A DNA stretch of 64,000 nt from Ensifer sp. Root278 (GTDB lineage: Bacteria; Pseudomonadota; Alphaproteobacteria; Rhizobiales; Rhizobiaceae), in NCBI RefSeq assembly GCF_001429285.1, contig NZ_LMJJ01000040.1:565365-629364 (forward strand), written 5' to 3'. The position numbers and the translations under genes were made by a program. How positions within the stretch are numbered: position 1 is the first letter of the stretch; each line of letters opens with the position of its first letter. Below, piece by piece: positions 17,703 to 25,700 of this stretch. The notes beneath the pieces were generated by a model. That model searched no databases. It was not told where the DNA came from and was given only the letters and a program-made list of their open reading frames with translations.

Positions 17703-19451
17703 TCAACTTGCTCGTAAGGGGCGCACATACTGCTCCGGCAGCCCCGCCTTCCGCAGGGCATCAATCAAGTGTTGCTGAGCTTCAGGGCGTGCGTAGTGCA
17801 GTACCTGGATCACATTCCGAAGCGATAAATCCGGTTTCACCAGCTTCACCTTGGCGATCACCTCACTTGCACCAGTTAAGTCGCCTAATTGCGCGCGCGC
17901 GGCGGCTAGGTACAAGAGGCCACTGGAGCGTTGTACAGGGACACTCTCGAGCGCTTCGACTGCGTCAGCATATCGAGCGAGGTCAAAGAGCGTCAGGCCG
18001 CGAACCGCTGCAAACCAATCGGGCACGAAGGGACCCAAGCCTATGGCGGCATCGATTGTGGCCAACGCATCGGCCGGCCTGCCACTGGCGCGCTGCCAGT
18101 TCGCGTAGTCACCCTTAATCTGTATATCGGCCGGATTGAGGGTCAGCGCCCTGTCAAAATGGAAGCGTGAACGGTCATGGTCGCCTGTCCAAAGGTAGTA
18201 GAGCGCTCTTGCCCAATGAGACGTGGCGTCGTTGGCATCTAGTTCCAGCGCTTGTTTCGAAGCGCTCTCAGCCTTGGCCATCTGATCGTCATCGAGCACA
18301 ATGATATTGCTGATGGTAAGAGCTATCGCCAGCCAGGCATGCGCAAGTGCAAAATGCGGATCGACGGCAATTGCCCGCTCAAGTAGGGGTACGGCTTCGG
18401 CATCACGCTGATGGTCACATAGATTGCGGCCTTGTAACAGACAGTCATAAGCCGACCAGCTAGTAGTTGGTTTTGCACGGGCTTTTGCTGCTTCTGCAGC
18501 GTACATACGGCCCTCCAGCATTGTTACGATTGCCGCGACAACAAGGTCCTGGACAGCGAAGATATCCTGCGCATCGCGATCGTAGCGGTCGGCCCAGACG
18601 TGAGTGCCGGTTATGGCATCGACCAACTGGGCTGTGATGCGTATTCGGTCGCCCAATTTGCGTAGACTACCCTCAACTACATAGGCAACGCCCAGTTCCC
18701 GCGCTACTTCGATATGACTTTTTCCTTTGTTGGCAAAATGAAACGACGCGTGGCGAGCTACTACGGATAGGCCGTGAAAGCGGGCGAGTTCGGTAATGAT
18801 ATCCTCGGTGATCCCATCGGAAATGTACTGTTGCCCGGGATCACCACTCATGTTGGTAAATGGCAGTACTGCTATGGACGGTTTGATTCGTTCTACCGCT
18901 GTTGGTCGCACCGATGTTCCTGAGGGAGCTCCCAGACTATAGACCCGGACCGGCTGGGCGATATTCTTGAGTTGCTGCTCACCCATGTCTTCAAACGAGA
19001 GATCAAGGCGACTTCCTACGTTGTCGTGAACCATGCCGGTGACTGCAATGCCGCCCGCCGGGGCAAGTCCCTCGATCCGCGCAGCGACGTTCACGCCTTC
19101 ACCGAAAACATCGCCATCCTCAGCAATCACATCCCCCAAGTTGACGCCAATGCGGAGTTGGATGGCTCGGTCCTCTGACAGCTCTGCGTTCCGTGCTGCC
19201 ATATCCTTCTGTAATGCGACTGCGCAGGCCACGGCCTTCACGACGCTGGGGAATTCCGCGAGAAAGCCATCCCCCATAGACTTAAACAGCCGACCTTGGT
19301 GCTCGGCGATCCTGGTTTCGATCACTTCGGCGCGGAGGTTCCGCACGACCGCCAAGGTGCCGTCCTCGTCCACGCCCATGAGGCGACTGTAACCGACTAC
19401 ATCGGCGGCAAGGATGGCAGCCAGACGGCGCTGAACGGACTTGTCCACCAC
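17703..19451 (-). CDS. Class III nucleotide cyclase with TolB-like and TPR domains
   Basis: 582 residues. The cyclase domain (about 8-190) has the metal-binding Asp17 in AADVVGYSRLM and Asp61 in KSMGDGFLAEF, and GEGVNVAARIEGL supplying the transition-state Asn and Arg, so catalysis looks possible. Residues about 205-330 resemble the TolB-like N-terminal module (IAVLPFTNMSGDPGQQYISDGITEDIITEL) found in rhizobial cyclases of this type. The rest are TPR-like helices. No membrane segment is seen. The start is one of two tandem GTG codons, with AGGGA upstream. The gene is visibly AT-richer than its neighbours, which suggests transfer. Confidence 0.88.
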   Translation of the reverse strand: MVDKSVQRRLAAILAADVVGYSRLMGVDEDGTLAVVRNLRAEVIETRIAEHQGRLFKSMGDGFLAEFPSVVKAVACAVALQKDMAARNAELSEDRAIQLRIGVNLGDVIAEDGDVFGEGVNVAARIEGLAPAGGIAVTGMVHDNVGSRLDLSFEDMGEQQLKNIAQPVRVYSLGAPSGTSVRPTAVERIKPSIAVLPFTNMSGDPGQQYISDGITEDIITELARFHGLSVVARHASFHFANKGKSHIEVARELGVAYVVEGSLRKLGDRIRITAQLVDAITGTHVWADRYDRDAQDIFAVQDLVVAAIVTMLEGRMYAAEAAKARAKPTTSWSAYDCLLQGRNLCDHQRDAEAVPLLERAIAVDPHFALAHAWLAIALTISNIIVLDDDQMAKAESASKQALELDANDATSHWARALYYLWTGDHDRSRFHFDRALTLNPADIQIKGDYANWQRASGRPADALATIDAAIGLGPFVPDWFAAVRGLTLFDLARYADAVEALESVPVQRSSGLLYLAAARAQLGDLTGASEVIAKVKLVKPDLSLRNVIQVLHYARPEAQQHLIDALRKAGLPEQYVRPLRAS

Positions 19452-19686
19452 TCGATAGTGTCCCTGTTGGTCACCTGGGCTCCCTTGCAGAGCCTGGTTG
19501 ATGACAGGATAGCATACATAGCCGCGCCTGGCCGCAACCAGTTGTCCCAGAGCGAAGTCAGGCTGCTACGCGTCAGGTCTGCTAGGAGTCATTCGCGACG
19601 AAGCGGCGGTCGATTTTTCTTTCGTACCTGTCGGCGCGCGGCGCCTTCGTTCGTCTTCATGACGTGCACCAACGGAGAGCCACCGC

Positions 19687-20325
19687 ATGAAGCTCTACTT
19701 CAGCCGCAATCCTAATCCTCGCCTGGCGGTTGCCGTCGCGCGGTATCTGCAGGCCGGGGTCGCGTTCGAATTTGCCGAACCCATGGCGCCGGGCCAGGCC
19801 GAACGTTTCCGGTCACTCAATCCGAACCTGCTGCTGCCGATCCTGGAGCGCACCGGCCGGTCGCTCTGGGAGGCGGATGCGATCGCCTGCTATCTTTCCC
19901 GCCAGACCGGTTCCAATTTCTGGCGGACGGATGACGACGAGCCGGAGATGATCCGCTGGATCAGCTGGGGGAAGGAGAACTTCGTGAAAGCCTGCGACAT
20001 GGTGCATTGGGAGCGCGGCACCAAGCTGCGCTACGGCATCGGCCCCTGCGAGGAAGCGATGGTGGAGGAGGGGCTGCGGGAGTTTCATAGGGCGGCGAGG
20101 ATACTCGAGGCTGAGCTCTCCGGTCGCGCGTGGCTGGTCGGCGACACGGTGTCCTTCGCCGATTTCCGCATGGCGACATTCCTGCCCTTTAACGACGCGG
20201 CGCGGCTACCGATCGGTGATTATCCGGCGCTCATGCGCTGGTCGCGGCGGCTTGAAGAGATCGAGACGTGGCGTGATCCTTTCCATGGTCTGGTCGCGCC
20301 TGAACTGCCGCCGCTGCCGGGGTGA
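19687..20325 (+). CDS. Glutathione S-transferase family protein
   Basis: 212 residues. MKLYFSRNPNPRLAVAVARYL starts the thioredoxin-like domain, NLLLPILE is the cis-Pro motif, and WEADAIACYLSRQ is the glutathione-binding Glu-Ala/Asp segment. The C-terminal helical part carries VSFADFRMATFLPF, the usual capping motif. It differs clearly from the other three GSTs here. GGAGAG lies about eight bases before the ATG. It converges on the small monooxygenase gene. Confidence 0.85.
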   Translation: MKLYFSRNPNPRLAVAVARYLQAGVAFEFAEPMAPGQAERFRSLNPNLLLPILERTGRSLWEADAIACYLSRQTGSNFWRTDDDEPEMIRWISWGKENFVKACDMVHWERGTKLRYGIGPCEEAMVEEGLREFHRAARILEAELSGRAWLVGDTVSFADFRMATFLPFNDAARLPIGDYPALMRWSRRLEEIETWRDPFHGLVAPELPPLPG

Positions 20326-20420
20326 AGGGTACAGATTTTGCCTTTGGTTCGGACGGCGCTGGCAGCGGCCCGCGTGGTGATGCCGGCGGTCGCCGCTGCC
20401 GAGCTTCATACCCTCGGCGC

Positions 20421-20714
20421 CTATTCGACAGGTGTCGCTTTGTGGACGACAACGCCCGCGACCAGTCCTGCGGTTTCTTCGCGCCACTGTTTGATCGAGG
20501 GGCCGTCGAGATGCAGGTCGAAAGCGGCTGCATCCTGATAGACCTCGTGGATGTGGATTTTCGCCTCGTCATCGTTCGACGTCATGATGTCGAAGCGGAG
20601 CGTTCCTTTCTCATCACGCAGGCAGCGAGCCCGATGGGCTTGCAACAGGGGGATGAGCTGTTCTCGATGGCCGGCAACGGCTTCGATTGTTCCAAGTACT
20701 ACGAATTTTGACAT
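20421..20714 (-). CDS. Antibiotic biosynthesis monooxygenase (ABM)-like protein
   Basis: 97 residues with the dimeric ferredoxin-like fold of putative quinol monooxygenases (YgiN type): MSKFVVLGTIEAVAGHREQLIPLL, then EKGTLRFDI and IHIHEVYQDAAAFDLHL. The start is the ATG at 20714, because AGGGA lies seven bases upstream; an ATG two codons earlier is too close to it. It is the last of three minus-strand genes (with an isochorismatase-like hydrolase and an unknown protein) that diverge from an HxlR regulator. Electrophile or quinone detoxification would suit the group. Confidence 0.8.
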   Translation of the reverse strand: MSKFVVLGTIEAVAGHREQLIPLLQAHRARCLRDEKGTLRFDIMTSNDDEAKIHIHEVYQDAAAFDLHLDGPSIKQWREETAGLVAGVVVHKATPVE

Positions 20715-20816
20715 GGTCATTTCCCTGGTCACTGGGGACGGCGCGACAAACCGGCGTGCCGTCCGTGTCTCTTCGTTTCAGAGCAGCGGGCCCGAGGCTC
20801 TCGCCGGCGCCTTTCG

Positions 20817-21443
20817 TCACGAAGCCGGCAGGGCCTCGAGCAGTTCGCCCGTTGTCAGGATCGCGTGCGCGAAAGTGGGGCCGTTCAGATCGTGGGCGGC
20901 ATGCATCATTTCATGCGTGAAGGCGGCCGTCGCATCGCGCACAAGGGTCACGTGATAACCGAGCTCCATGCCGTAGCGGGCCGTGGATTCGATGCAGGTA
21001 TTGGCGAGCAGGCCGACGATGATGAGATGCGTGATGCCGCGTTGCCGCAGCTGCTGGTCCAGGTCGGTATTGGCAAAGCCGCTCTGGCCCCAATGCTCCT
21101 TGGCCACCACGTCCCCCGGCTTCGGCGCAAAATCCGGATGCCATTCCCCGCCCCATTCGCCGCGGGCGAACGAGTGGCGGTGCATGATGGCCTGCTGGGT
21201 CGGACTGGGATGCGCCCAGTCTTCGTAGTCGCCCGGTTCCCAGCGGCGATGCGGGGCGATGAAGACGCGTATTCCGGCGGCGCGGATTGCGGCATCGATC
21301 GACTTCAGGTTCTCGATCAGCCCGACGTCCTCGGCGATCGGCTTGATCCGGTCCCAGATCTTGCCGCCTTCCGAAAGGAAGTCGTTATAGGGGTCGACAA
21401 AGAGCAGGGCTGTCGTCTCTTTGCTGTAATTCGGCTTTGACAT
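20817..21443 (-). CDS. Isochorismatase-family cysteine hydrolase
   Basis: 208 residues. The triad can be read: Asp in LLFVDPYNDFL, Lys in VVAKEHWGQSGF, and Cys in LANTCIESTARYGMELGY with the preceding non-proline bend. The family hydrolyses amides, vinyl ethers or N-carbamoyl compounds; the substrate is unknown. The ATG at 21443 has GGAG six bases upstream. It is the middle gene of the cluster behind the HxlR regulator, 35 bases after the unknown protein. Confidence 0.85.
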   Translation of the reverse strand: MSKPNYSKETTALLFVDPYNDFLSEGGKIWDRIKPIAEDVGLIENLKSIDAAIRAAGIRVFIAPHRRWEPGDYEDWAHPSPTQQAIMHRHSFARGEWGGEWHPDFAPKPGDVVAKEHWGQSGFANTDLDQQLRQRGITHLIIVGLLANTCIESTARYGMELGYHVTLVRDATAAFTHEMMHAAHDLNGPTFAHAILTTGELLEALPAS

Positions 21444-21475
21444 GGTCGTCTCCATTTTTATTGGTTCATAGAGAC

Positions 21476-22015
21476 CTAGTTTCGAAGCGCCGCACGCTCG
21501 ATGCTGGCAGCAAACAGCGGTGTCTCGCCCTTGTTGTGCGCAATCGACATCGGCTGTCGCTGCGCGCGGAACACGTCGAAGGGGATGCCTTGCCGGTCGA
21601 GCGAGGCCTTGAATTCCTCCGTCGCCCTGGAGCGAACGTGGTTGGTGAATTCGCACGTGTGCTCGTCAATGCGCCTGACGCTCAGTTCCCAAAGCACATG
21701 GATCGTGGTCCGGCCCGAAGGCGGGAAGAGATCCGAGACCGACTCCAGCACCAGGTGATGCTTCTCGCTCAGCGTCTCCACATAGTGCTGCACCATCAGG
21801 GTGCCGCCAATCGTTTCGACGTTGATCGACATGCGTCTGCCGTCGGGCGCTGTGGTAACGCCGGCGGCAATATGGGCCGGGGAGCAAAGCCGGTATTCCT
21901 CCTCGGCAAGCGTAAAGCACCAGCTCGGTATGTCGACCTTCTCGAAGGGGGCGTTGATGATGGCGCTGAAGCTGGAATCGACGATCTCGAGATCGCCGGT
22001 CTCGTGGCTGTTCAT
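21476..22015 (-). CDS. Unrecognised cytoplasmic protein in the HxlR cluster
   Basis: 179 residues from the ATG at 22015, which has AAGGAG six bases upstream. There is no signal peptide or membrane segment. The strand-rich pattern (SFSAIINAPFEKVDIPSWCFTLAEEEY...GRTTIHVLWELSVRRIDEHTCEFTNHVRSRATEEF) recalls START/SRPBCC hydrophobic-ligand binders, but I do not recognise a family. It is first in the three-gene cluster and diverges from the HxlR regulator. A leader stretch at 22030-22070 has three imperfect copies of a TGGCCTTT-containing unit of about 16 bases. Confidence 0.65.
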   Translation of the reverse strand: MNSHETGDLEIVDSSFSAIINAPFEKVDIPSWCFTLAEEEYRLCSPAHIAAGVTTAPDGRRMSINVETIGGTLMVQHYVETLSEKHHLVLESVSDLFPPSGRTTIHVLWELSVRRIDEHTCEFTNHVRSRATEEFKASLDRQGIPFDVFRAQRQPMSIAHNKGETPLFAASIERAALRN

Positions 22016-22125
22016 GGCAGACTCCTTTTCATGTCTGGCCTTTTCATGCTTGGCCTTTGAATGCCTGGCCGCATCGCGGGGGCCCTCATGGCCCGTTGCA
22101 TTCCGTGCGACATCGCTTATATTAG

Positions 22126-22176
22126 ATATGAAAATCATAGTGACAAGTGCCTATGAAAAAGAAAGTGACAAAGTGG
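22126..22176. promoter_or_regulatory. Two 25-bp direct repeats at the HxlR gene start
   Basis: ATGAAAATCATAGTGACAA (from 22128) and ATGAAAAAGAAAGTGACAA (from 22153) are direct repeats with a 25-bp period, in the region between the divergent HxlR gene and the cluster. HxlR of Bacillus subtilis is known to bind two 25-bp sites, so this may be the autoregulatory site; if so, the true start of the regulator may be the GTG at 22173. Confidence 0.4.
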
Positions 22177-22670
22177 AAAAGAATTCTGCCGAACGCACCT
22201 TGTGCCCGGTGGCGCGCTCCGAGGCCGTCGTGGGGGACCGCTGGACCGTGCTGATCCTGCGCGAGCTGTTCATGCGCGGACATCGCTTCGAGGAGATCCA
22301 GGCGCAGACGGGGGGCACGCCTCAGATGATCACCGCGCGCCTGAAGGCGCTGGAAACGGAAGGCATGGTGGAACGCCGCCAGTACAACCAGCGCCCGCCG
22401 CGCTTTGAGTATCACCTGACGGAAAAGGGAAACGCCTTCTACCCGGTCATCCTGGCGCTGCGCGCCTGGGGCGAAGCCTGGGTGAAGGCACCCGAAGAGG
22501 GGCGGGCGGTCAACTACACCCATCTGACCTGCGGCAAACCGGCAGGGCTGGGTCCGCTCTGCGAGAGCTGCGGCGAGCCCTTGAAGCGGGCGGATCTCAG
22601 CGCCGAGCTCAATCCGGCCTATGCCCAGGAAAGGGAAGAGCGGTGGGAACGGTTCAAGGAGAGCCGGTAG
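22128..22670 (+). CDS. HxlR-family winged-helix regulator
   Basis: 180 residues from the ATG at 22128, or 165 from a GTG at 22173; neither has a good ribosome site. The core CPVARSEAVVGDRWTVLILRELFMRGHRFEEIQ...TARLKALETEGMVERR is a typical HxlR DNA-binding domain with the conserved early Cys. A C-terminal extension holds TCGKP and LCESCGEPL, a Cys cluster that may bind metal. HxlR proteins often sense aldehydes, quinones or thiol stress. It diverges from, and probably controls, the three-gene cluster at 20421-22015. Confidence 0.85.
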   Translation: MKIIVTSAYEKESDKVEKNSAERTLCPVARSEAVVGDRWTVLILRELFMRGHRFEEIQAQTGGTPQMITARLKALETEGMVERRQYNQRPPRFEYHLTEKGNAFYPVILALRAWGEAWVKAPEEGRAVNYTHLTCGKPAGLGPLCESCGEPLKRADLSAELNPAYAQEREERWERFKESR

Positions 22671-22988
22671 TCCGCATTCCGCTGCCGGGCGGGCGGCACG
22701 CCTGAGACACCACTGCCAGGCCATTGCGGAATGCGATCATCTCTGCTCTCCTCTGGACGTGCCGGGTGACGGCGCCAGACCGCCCGGGCGGTCGGACGCT
22801 TGCGGCTGCAATCGCCGGAAATGGCCGAGAAGCGGCCTGTCTCGCCGACTTTCCCGCCCAACCATTCCCGCCCAAAATCCGAAAGGTGTTTCGCGTTTTT
22901 TAGGCAAGCGCGATTTGCCCTCCTTCAGTAGCCTTTGCCTTGTCCCGCTGGAGACGGGACGCGTCGCAAAGGGATGGAGGAGAGACCC
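22671..22988. other. Gap before the permease, one long palindrome
   Basis: There is no gene. GACCGCCC-GGGCGGTC at 22778-22793 is a perfect 16-bp palindrome without a loop, more like a protein-binding site than a terminator. The rest is leader of the permease, which ends in the GGAGGAGA ribosome site at 22976-22983. Confidence 0.4.
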
Positions 22989-24485
22989 TTGGCAAGCATT
23001 TCAGAGGACACTACGCGTACCCAGAATCTGGCCCAGAATCCGGCCCAGAATCCCGAAGACGAACGGCTGAGCATCGGCGCCAACCTCGCCTATGGTCTGC
23101 AGCACGTTTTGACCATGTATGGCGGCATCGTTGCCGTCCCCTTGATCCTTGGCCAGGCGGCGGGCTTGAATTCCGCCGATGTCGGCCTGCTCGTCACCGC
23201 ATCGCTCTTTGCTGGCGGTCTCGCAACTATCCTGCAGACGATCGGCTTGCCTTTCTTCGGCAGCCGCCTGCCGTTGGTGCAGGGCGTTTCGTTCTCGGGC
23301 GTCGCGACGATGATCGCGATTTCAGGCAATGGCGGCATTCCGGCCATTCTCGGCGCCGTCATCGCGGCCTCGCTGATCGGTCTTCTGATCACGCCGATAT
23401 TCTCGCGCGTCACGCGCTTCTTTCCGCCGCTCGTTACCGGCATCGTCATCACCACCATCGGCCTTACGCTGATGCCGGTGGCAGCGTTCTGGGCCATGGG
23501 CGGCAACAAGGCGGCGCCGGACTTTGGCAGCACCGCCAACATTCAGCTTGCGGCGGTGACGCTCGTCATCGTCTTGCTGCTCAGCAAGCTCGGCAGTGCT
23601 TCGATTTCCAGGCTTTCGATCCTGCTTTCGATCGTGATCGGCACGGGCATCGCCTACGTCGCCGGCATGACCGACTTTTCGCAGGTGGCAAACGGCCCGG
23701 TCTTCGCGCTGCCGAAGATTTTCCACTTCGGTTATCCGACCTTCGAACTGGCGGCGATCATCTCCATGCTGATCGTCATCATCGTGACGCTGGTCGAAAC
23801 TTCGGCGGATATTCTCGCCGTCGGCGAGATCGTCGAGACCAAGGTGGATTCGCGCCGGCTCGGCGACGGCCTGCGCGCCGACATGCTGTCGAGCATCCTG
23901 GCACCTGTCGTCGGCTCCTTCACCCAGAGCGCTTTTGCCCAGAATGTCGGCCTCGTGGCGGTCACCGGCGTCAAGAGCCGCTATGTGGTGGCAACGGGCG
24001 GAATGTTCCTGGTGACGCTCGGCCTTTTGCCGATCATGGGGCGCGTCGTTGCTTCCGTCCCGACCTCCGTTCTCGGCGGCGCCGGCCTCGTGCTCTTCGG
24101 CACGGTCGCGGCTAGCGGCATCCGTACGCTGTCCAAGGTCGAGTACAACAACAACATGAACCTGGTGATCGTCGCCACCTCGATCGGCTTCGGCATGATC
24201 CCGATTGCGGCCCCCGGCTTCTACGAGCATTTCCCGGCCTGGGTCGCGACGATCTTCCATTCGGGCATCTCGTCGGCCGCCGTGATGGCGATCCTGCTCA
24301 ACCTCTTGTTCAACCACTTCACGGCAGGCAATTCCGATCAGCAGTCGGTCTTCGCCGCGGCAACGGAGCGCACGATCCGCTACCAGGACATCGCCCGTCT
24401 GCATGACGGCGACTACTTCCTCAACGGCAAGCTCTACGATGCCAAGGGCGCGGAAGTGCCGCTGATTGCGGCGGAGGCGCACTGA
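22989..24485 (+). CDS. NCS2-family nucleobase (xanthine/uracil-type) permease
   Basis: 498 residues from the TTG at 22989, chosen because GGAGG lies eight bases upstream; an ATG at 22974 lies inside the ribosome site. After an N-terminal tail with a 12-base repeat (QNLAQNPAQNPE) come about 12-14 membrane segments. The family signature is GSFTQSAFAQNVGLVAVTGVKSRYV, and LETSADILAVGEI matches the substrate-binding helix of XanQ/UacT-like purine transporters. It imports a purine or pyrimidine with protons or sodium. The next gene is a nucleoside/guanine-type deaminase, which favours a purine. Between them lie six tandem hairpins. Confidence 0.9.
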   Translation: MASISEDTTRTQNLAQNPAQNPEDERLSIGANLAYGLQHVLTMYGGIVAVPLILGQAAGLNSADVGLLVTASLFAGGLATILQTIGLPFFGSRLPLVQGVSFSGVATMIAISGNGGIPAILGAVIAASLIGLLITPIFSRVTRFFPPLVTGIVITTIGLTLMPVAAFWAMGGNKAAPDFGSTANIQLAAVTLVIVLLLSKLGSASISRLSILLSIVIGTGIAYVAGMTDFSQVANGPVFALPKIFHFGYPTFELAAIISMLIVIIVTLVETSADILAVGEIVETKVDSRRLGDGLRADMLSSILAPVVGSFTQSAFAQNVGLVAVTGVKSRYVVATGGMFLVTLGLLPIMGRVVASVPTSVLGGAGLVLFGTVAASGIRTLSKVEYNNNMNLVIVATSIGFGMIPIAAPGFYEHFPAWVATIFHSGISSAAVMAILLNLLFNHFTAGNSDQQSVFAAATERTIRYQDIARLHDGDYFLNGKLYDAKGAEVPLIAAEAH

Positions 24486-24507
24486 GCCGGCCCGATCTTT
24501 GGAACAC

Positions 24508-24831
24508 GCAATCCCGGGCGGAAGTCGCTTCAGACTTTTCCTGGGATTGTTTTGAAACACGCAATCCCGGACGGAAAACCGCTTCGCACTTTTCCTGGGA
24601 TTGCTCTGAAATACGCAACTCCGGACGAAAAACCGCTTCGCACTTTTTCTGAAGTTGCTCTGAGACCCGCAATCCCGGACGGAAAACCGCTTCGCACTTT
24701 TCTTGGGATTGCTCGGAAATACGCAACTCCGGACGAAAAACCGCTTCGCACTTTTTCTGGAGTTGCTTTGAAACCCGCCATTCCGGGCAGGAAGCCGTTT
24801 CCTGTTTTTCCTGGCGTTGCTCTCAAAACCC
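24508..24831. repeat. Six tandem 54-bp hairpin units between permease and deaminase
   Basis: Units start at 24508, 24561, 24615, 24669, 24723 and 24777. Each has an outer stem (GCAATCCC/GGGATTGC in units 1, 2, 4; GCAACTCC/GGAGTTGC in unit 5 and with one mismatch in unit 3), an inner stem (GGAAAA/TTTTCC or GAAAAA/TTTTTC) and a mostly shared loop CCGCTTCGCAC. Both stems change on both sides together, so pairing is preserved. Units 2-3 and 4-5 are near copies of each other, a 108-bp duplication. Unit 6 is the most diverged. The unit resembles a palindrome dispersed singly through rhizobial genomes; the tandem array is unusual. Confidence 0.9.
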
Positions 24832-24849
24832 AACAAAAGGACACTGGGA

Positions 24850-25455
24850 ATGACACAGCAGACCGATAACTACCAACTCCTCGATGCACTGCTTGGCACG
24901 ATGGAGCGCGGCATCATCCCGGCAACGGAAGCCGGTGTTGCTGCCGGCAACAAGATCTTCGGCGCGGCACTGATGCGCAAGTCCGATCTTTCGACCGTGC
25001 TCGTCGAGACCAACAACGAAACGGAAAACCCGCTCTGGCACGGCGAAGTGCACACGCTGAAGCGCTTCTACGAGATCGAGGGTACTGAGCGCCCGGACTC
25101 CCGCGATCTCATCTTCCTCTCCACGCATGAGCCCTGCTCGATGTGTCTGTCGGCGATCACCTGGGCGGGCTTCGACAATTTCTACTACTTCTTCAGCCAC
25201 GAGGATTCCCGGGACAGCTTCTCCATTCCGCACGACCTGAAAATCCTGAAGGAGGTCTTCACGCTGGAGCCCGGCGGCTACAACCGCACGAACGCGTTTT
25301 GGAAGGGCCAGTCGATCCACGCGCTGATCGACGGCCTGCCCGAGCCGCAGCGCAAGGATTTGAAGGCTCGCGCAGACGCGATCCGCGCGAAGTACGACGA
25401 ACTCTCCTCCACCTACCAGGACAGCAAGGACGGCAACGCCATCCCGCTGAACTGA
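24850..25455 (+). CDS. Nucleoside/guanine-type deaminase (cytidine deaminase fold)
   Basis: 201 residues. The zinc site reads as WHGEVHTL, with His as ligand and Glu as proton shuttle, and STHEPCSMCLSAI, giving the two Cys ligands. ETENPLWHGE places it near guanine and other nucleoside deaminases rather than CDA or tRNA deaminases. It would remove an amino group from a purine or related base in the cytosol. It follows the NCS2 permease on the same strand across the hairpin array, so uptake and deamination are probably co-transcribed. GAGGCCTGAAAGACGG lies after the stop, then a family A repeat. Confidence 0.88.
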   Translation: MTQQTDNYQLLDALLGTMERGIIPATEAGVAAGNKIFGAALMRKSDLSTVLVETNNETENPLWHGEVHTLKRFYEIEGTERPDSRDLIFLSTHEPCSMCLSAITWAGFDNFYYFFSHEDSRDSFSIPHDLKILKEVFTLEPGGYNRTNAFWKGQSIHALIDGLPEPQRKDLKARADAIRAKYDELSSTYQDSKDGNAIPLN

Positions 25456-25500
25456 GGCCTGAAAGACGGCCTGCGCATCGGACCATTTCATTGTCTCCTG

Positions 25501-25598
25501 CAGCGCCGCGCGTCCTATCAGACGCGCGGCGCTGTAGCGCTTTGAAGTGCTGCATGTTTGTGTCCTTCAATCGGCTACGATCGAAGGAAACATGCAGT
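25501..25598. repeat. Dispersed palindrome family A, copy with perfect first stem
   Basis: CAGCGCCGCGCGTC-CTATCA-GACGCGCGGCGCTG (25501-25534) has 14 perfect pairs. The second module has CTGCATGTTT/AAACATGCAG outside and TCCTTC..GAAGGA inside (25549-25598). It lies just after the deaminase and may end its transcript. Confidence 0.75.
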
Positions 25599-25700
25599 TG
25601 ATTCAATGAAATGGTCTATTTGTTTGAAAGATTGCGCATTCCTGCCGGCCCGAGCAGGTGATAGTTTCGCCGAAATAAAGTCACGTTTCGGGGGAGTTGC

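Noticed and set aside
24508-24831. CRISPR array
   Set aside because: Whole units repeat without unique spacers, and each unit is an imperfect palindrome; no cas gene is nearby.
23322-24836. 504-codon minus-strand frame with a repeated N-terminus (KSAKRFFVRS...)
   Set aside because: The repeated part is the antisense of the six hairpin units, whose 54-bp period is a multiple of three and so stays open; the rest opposes the permease.
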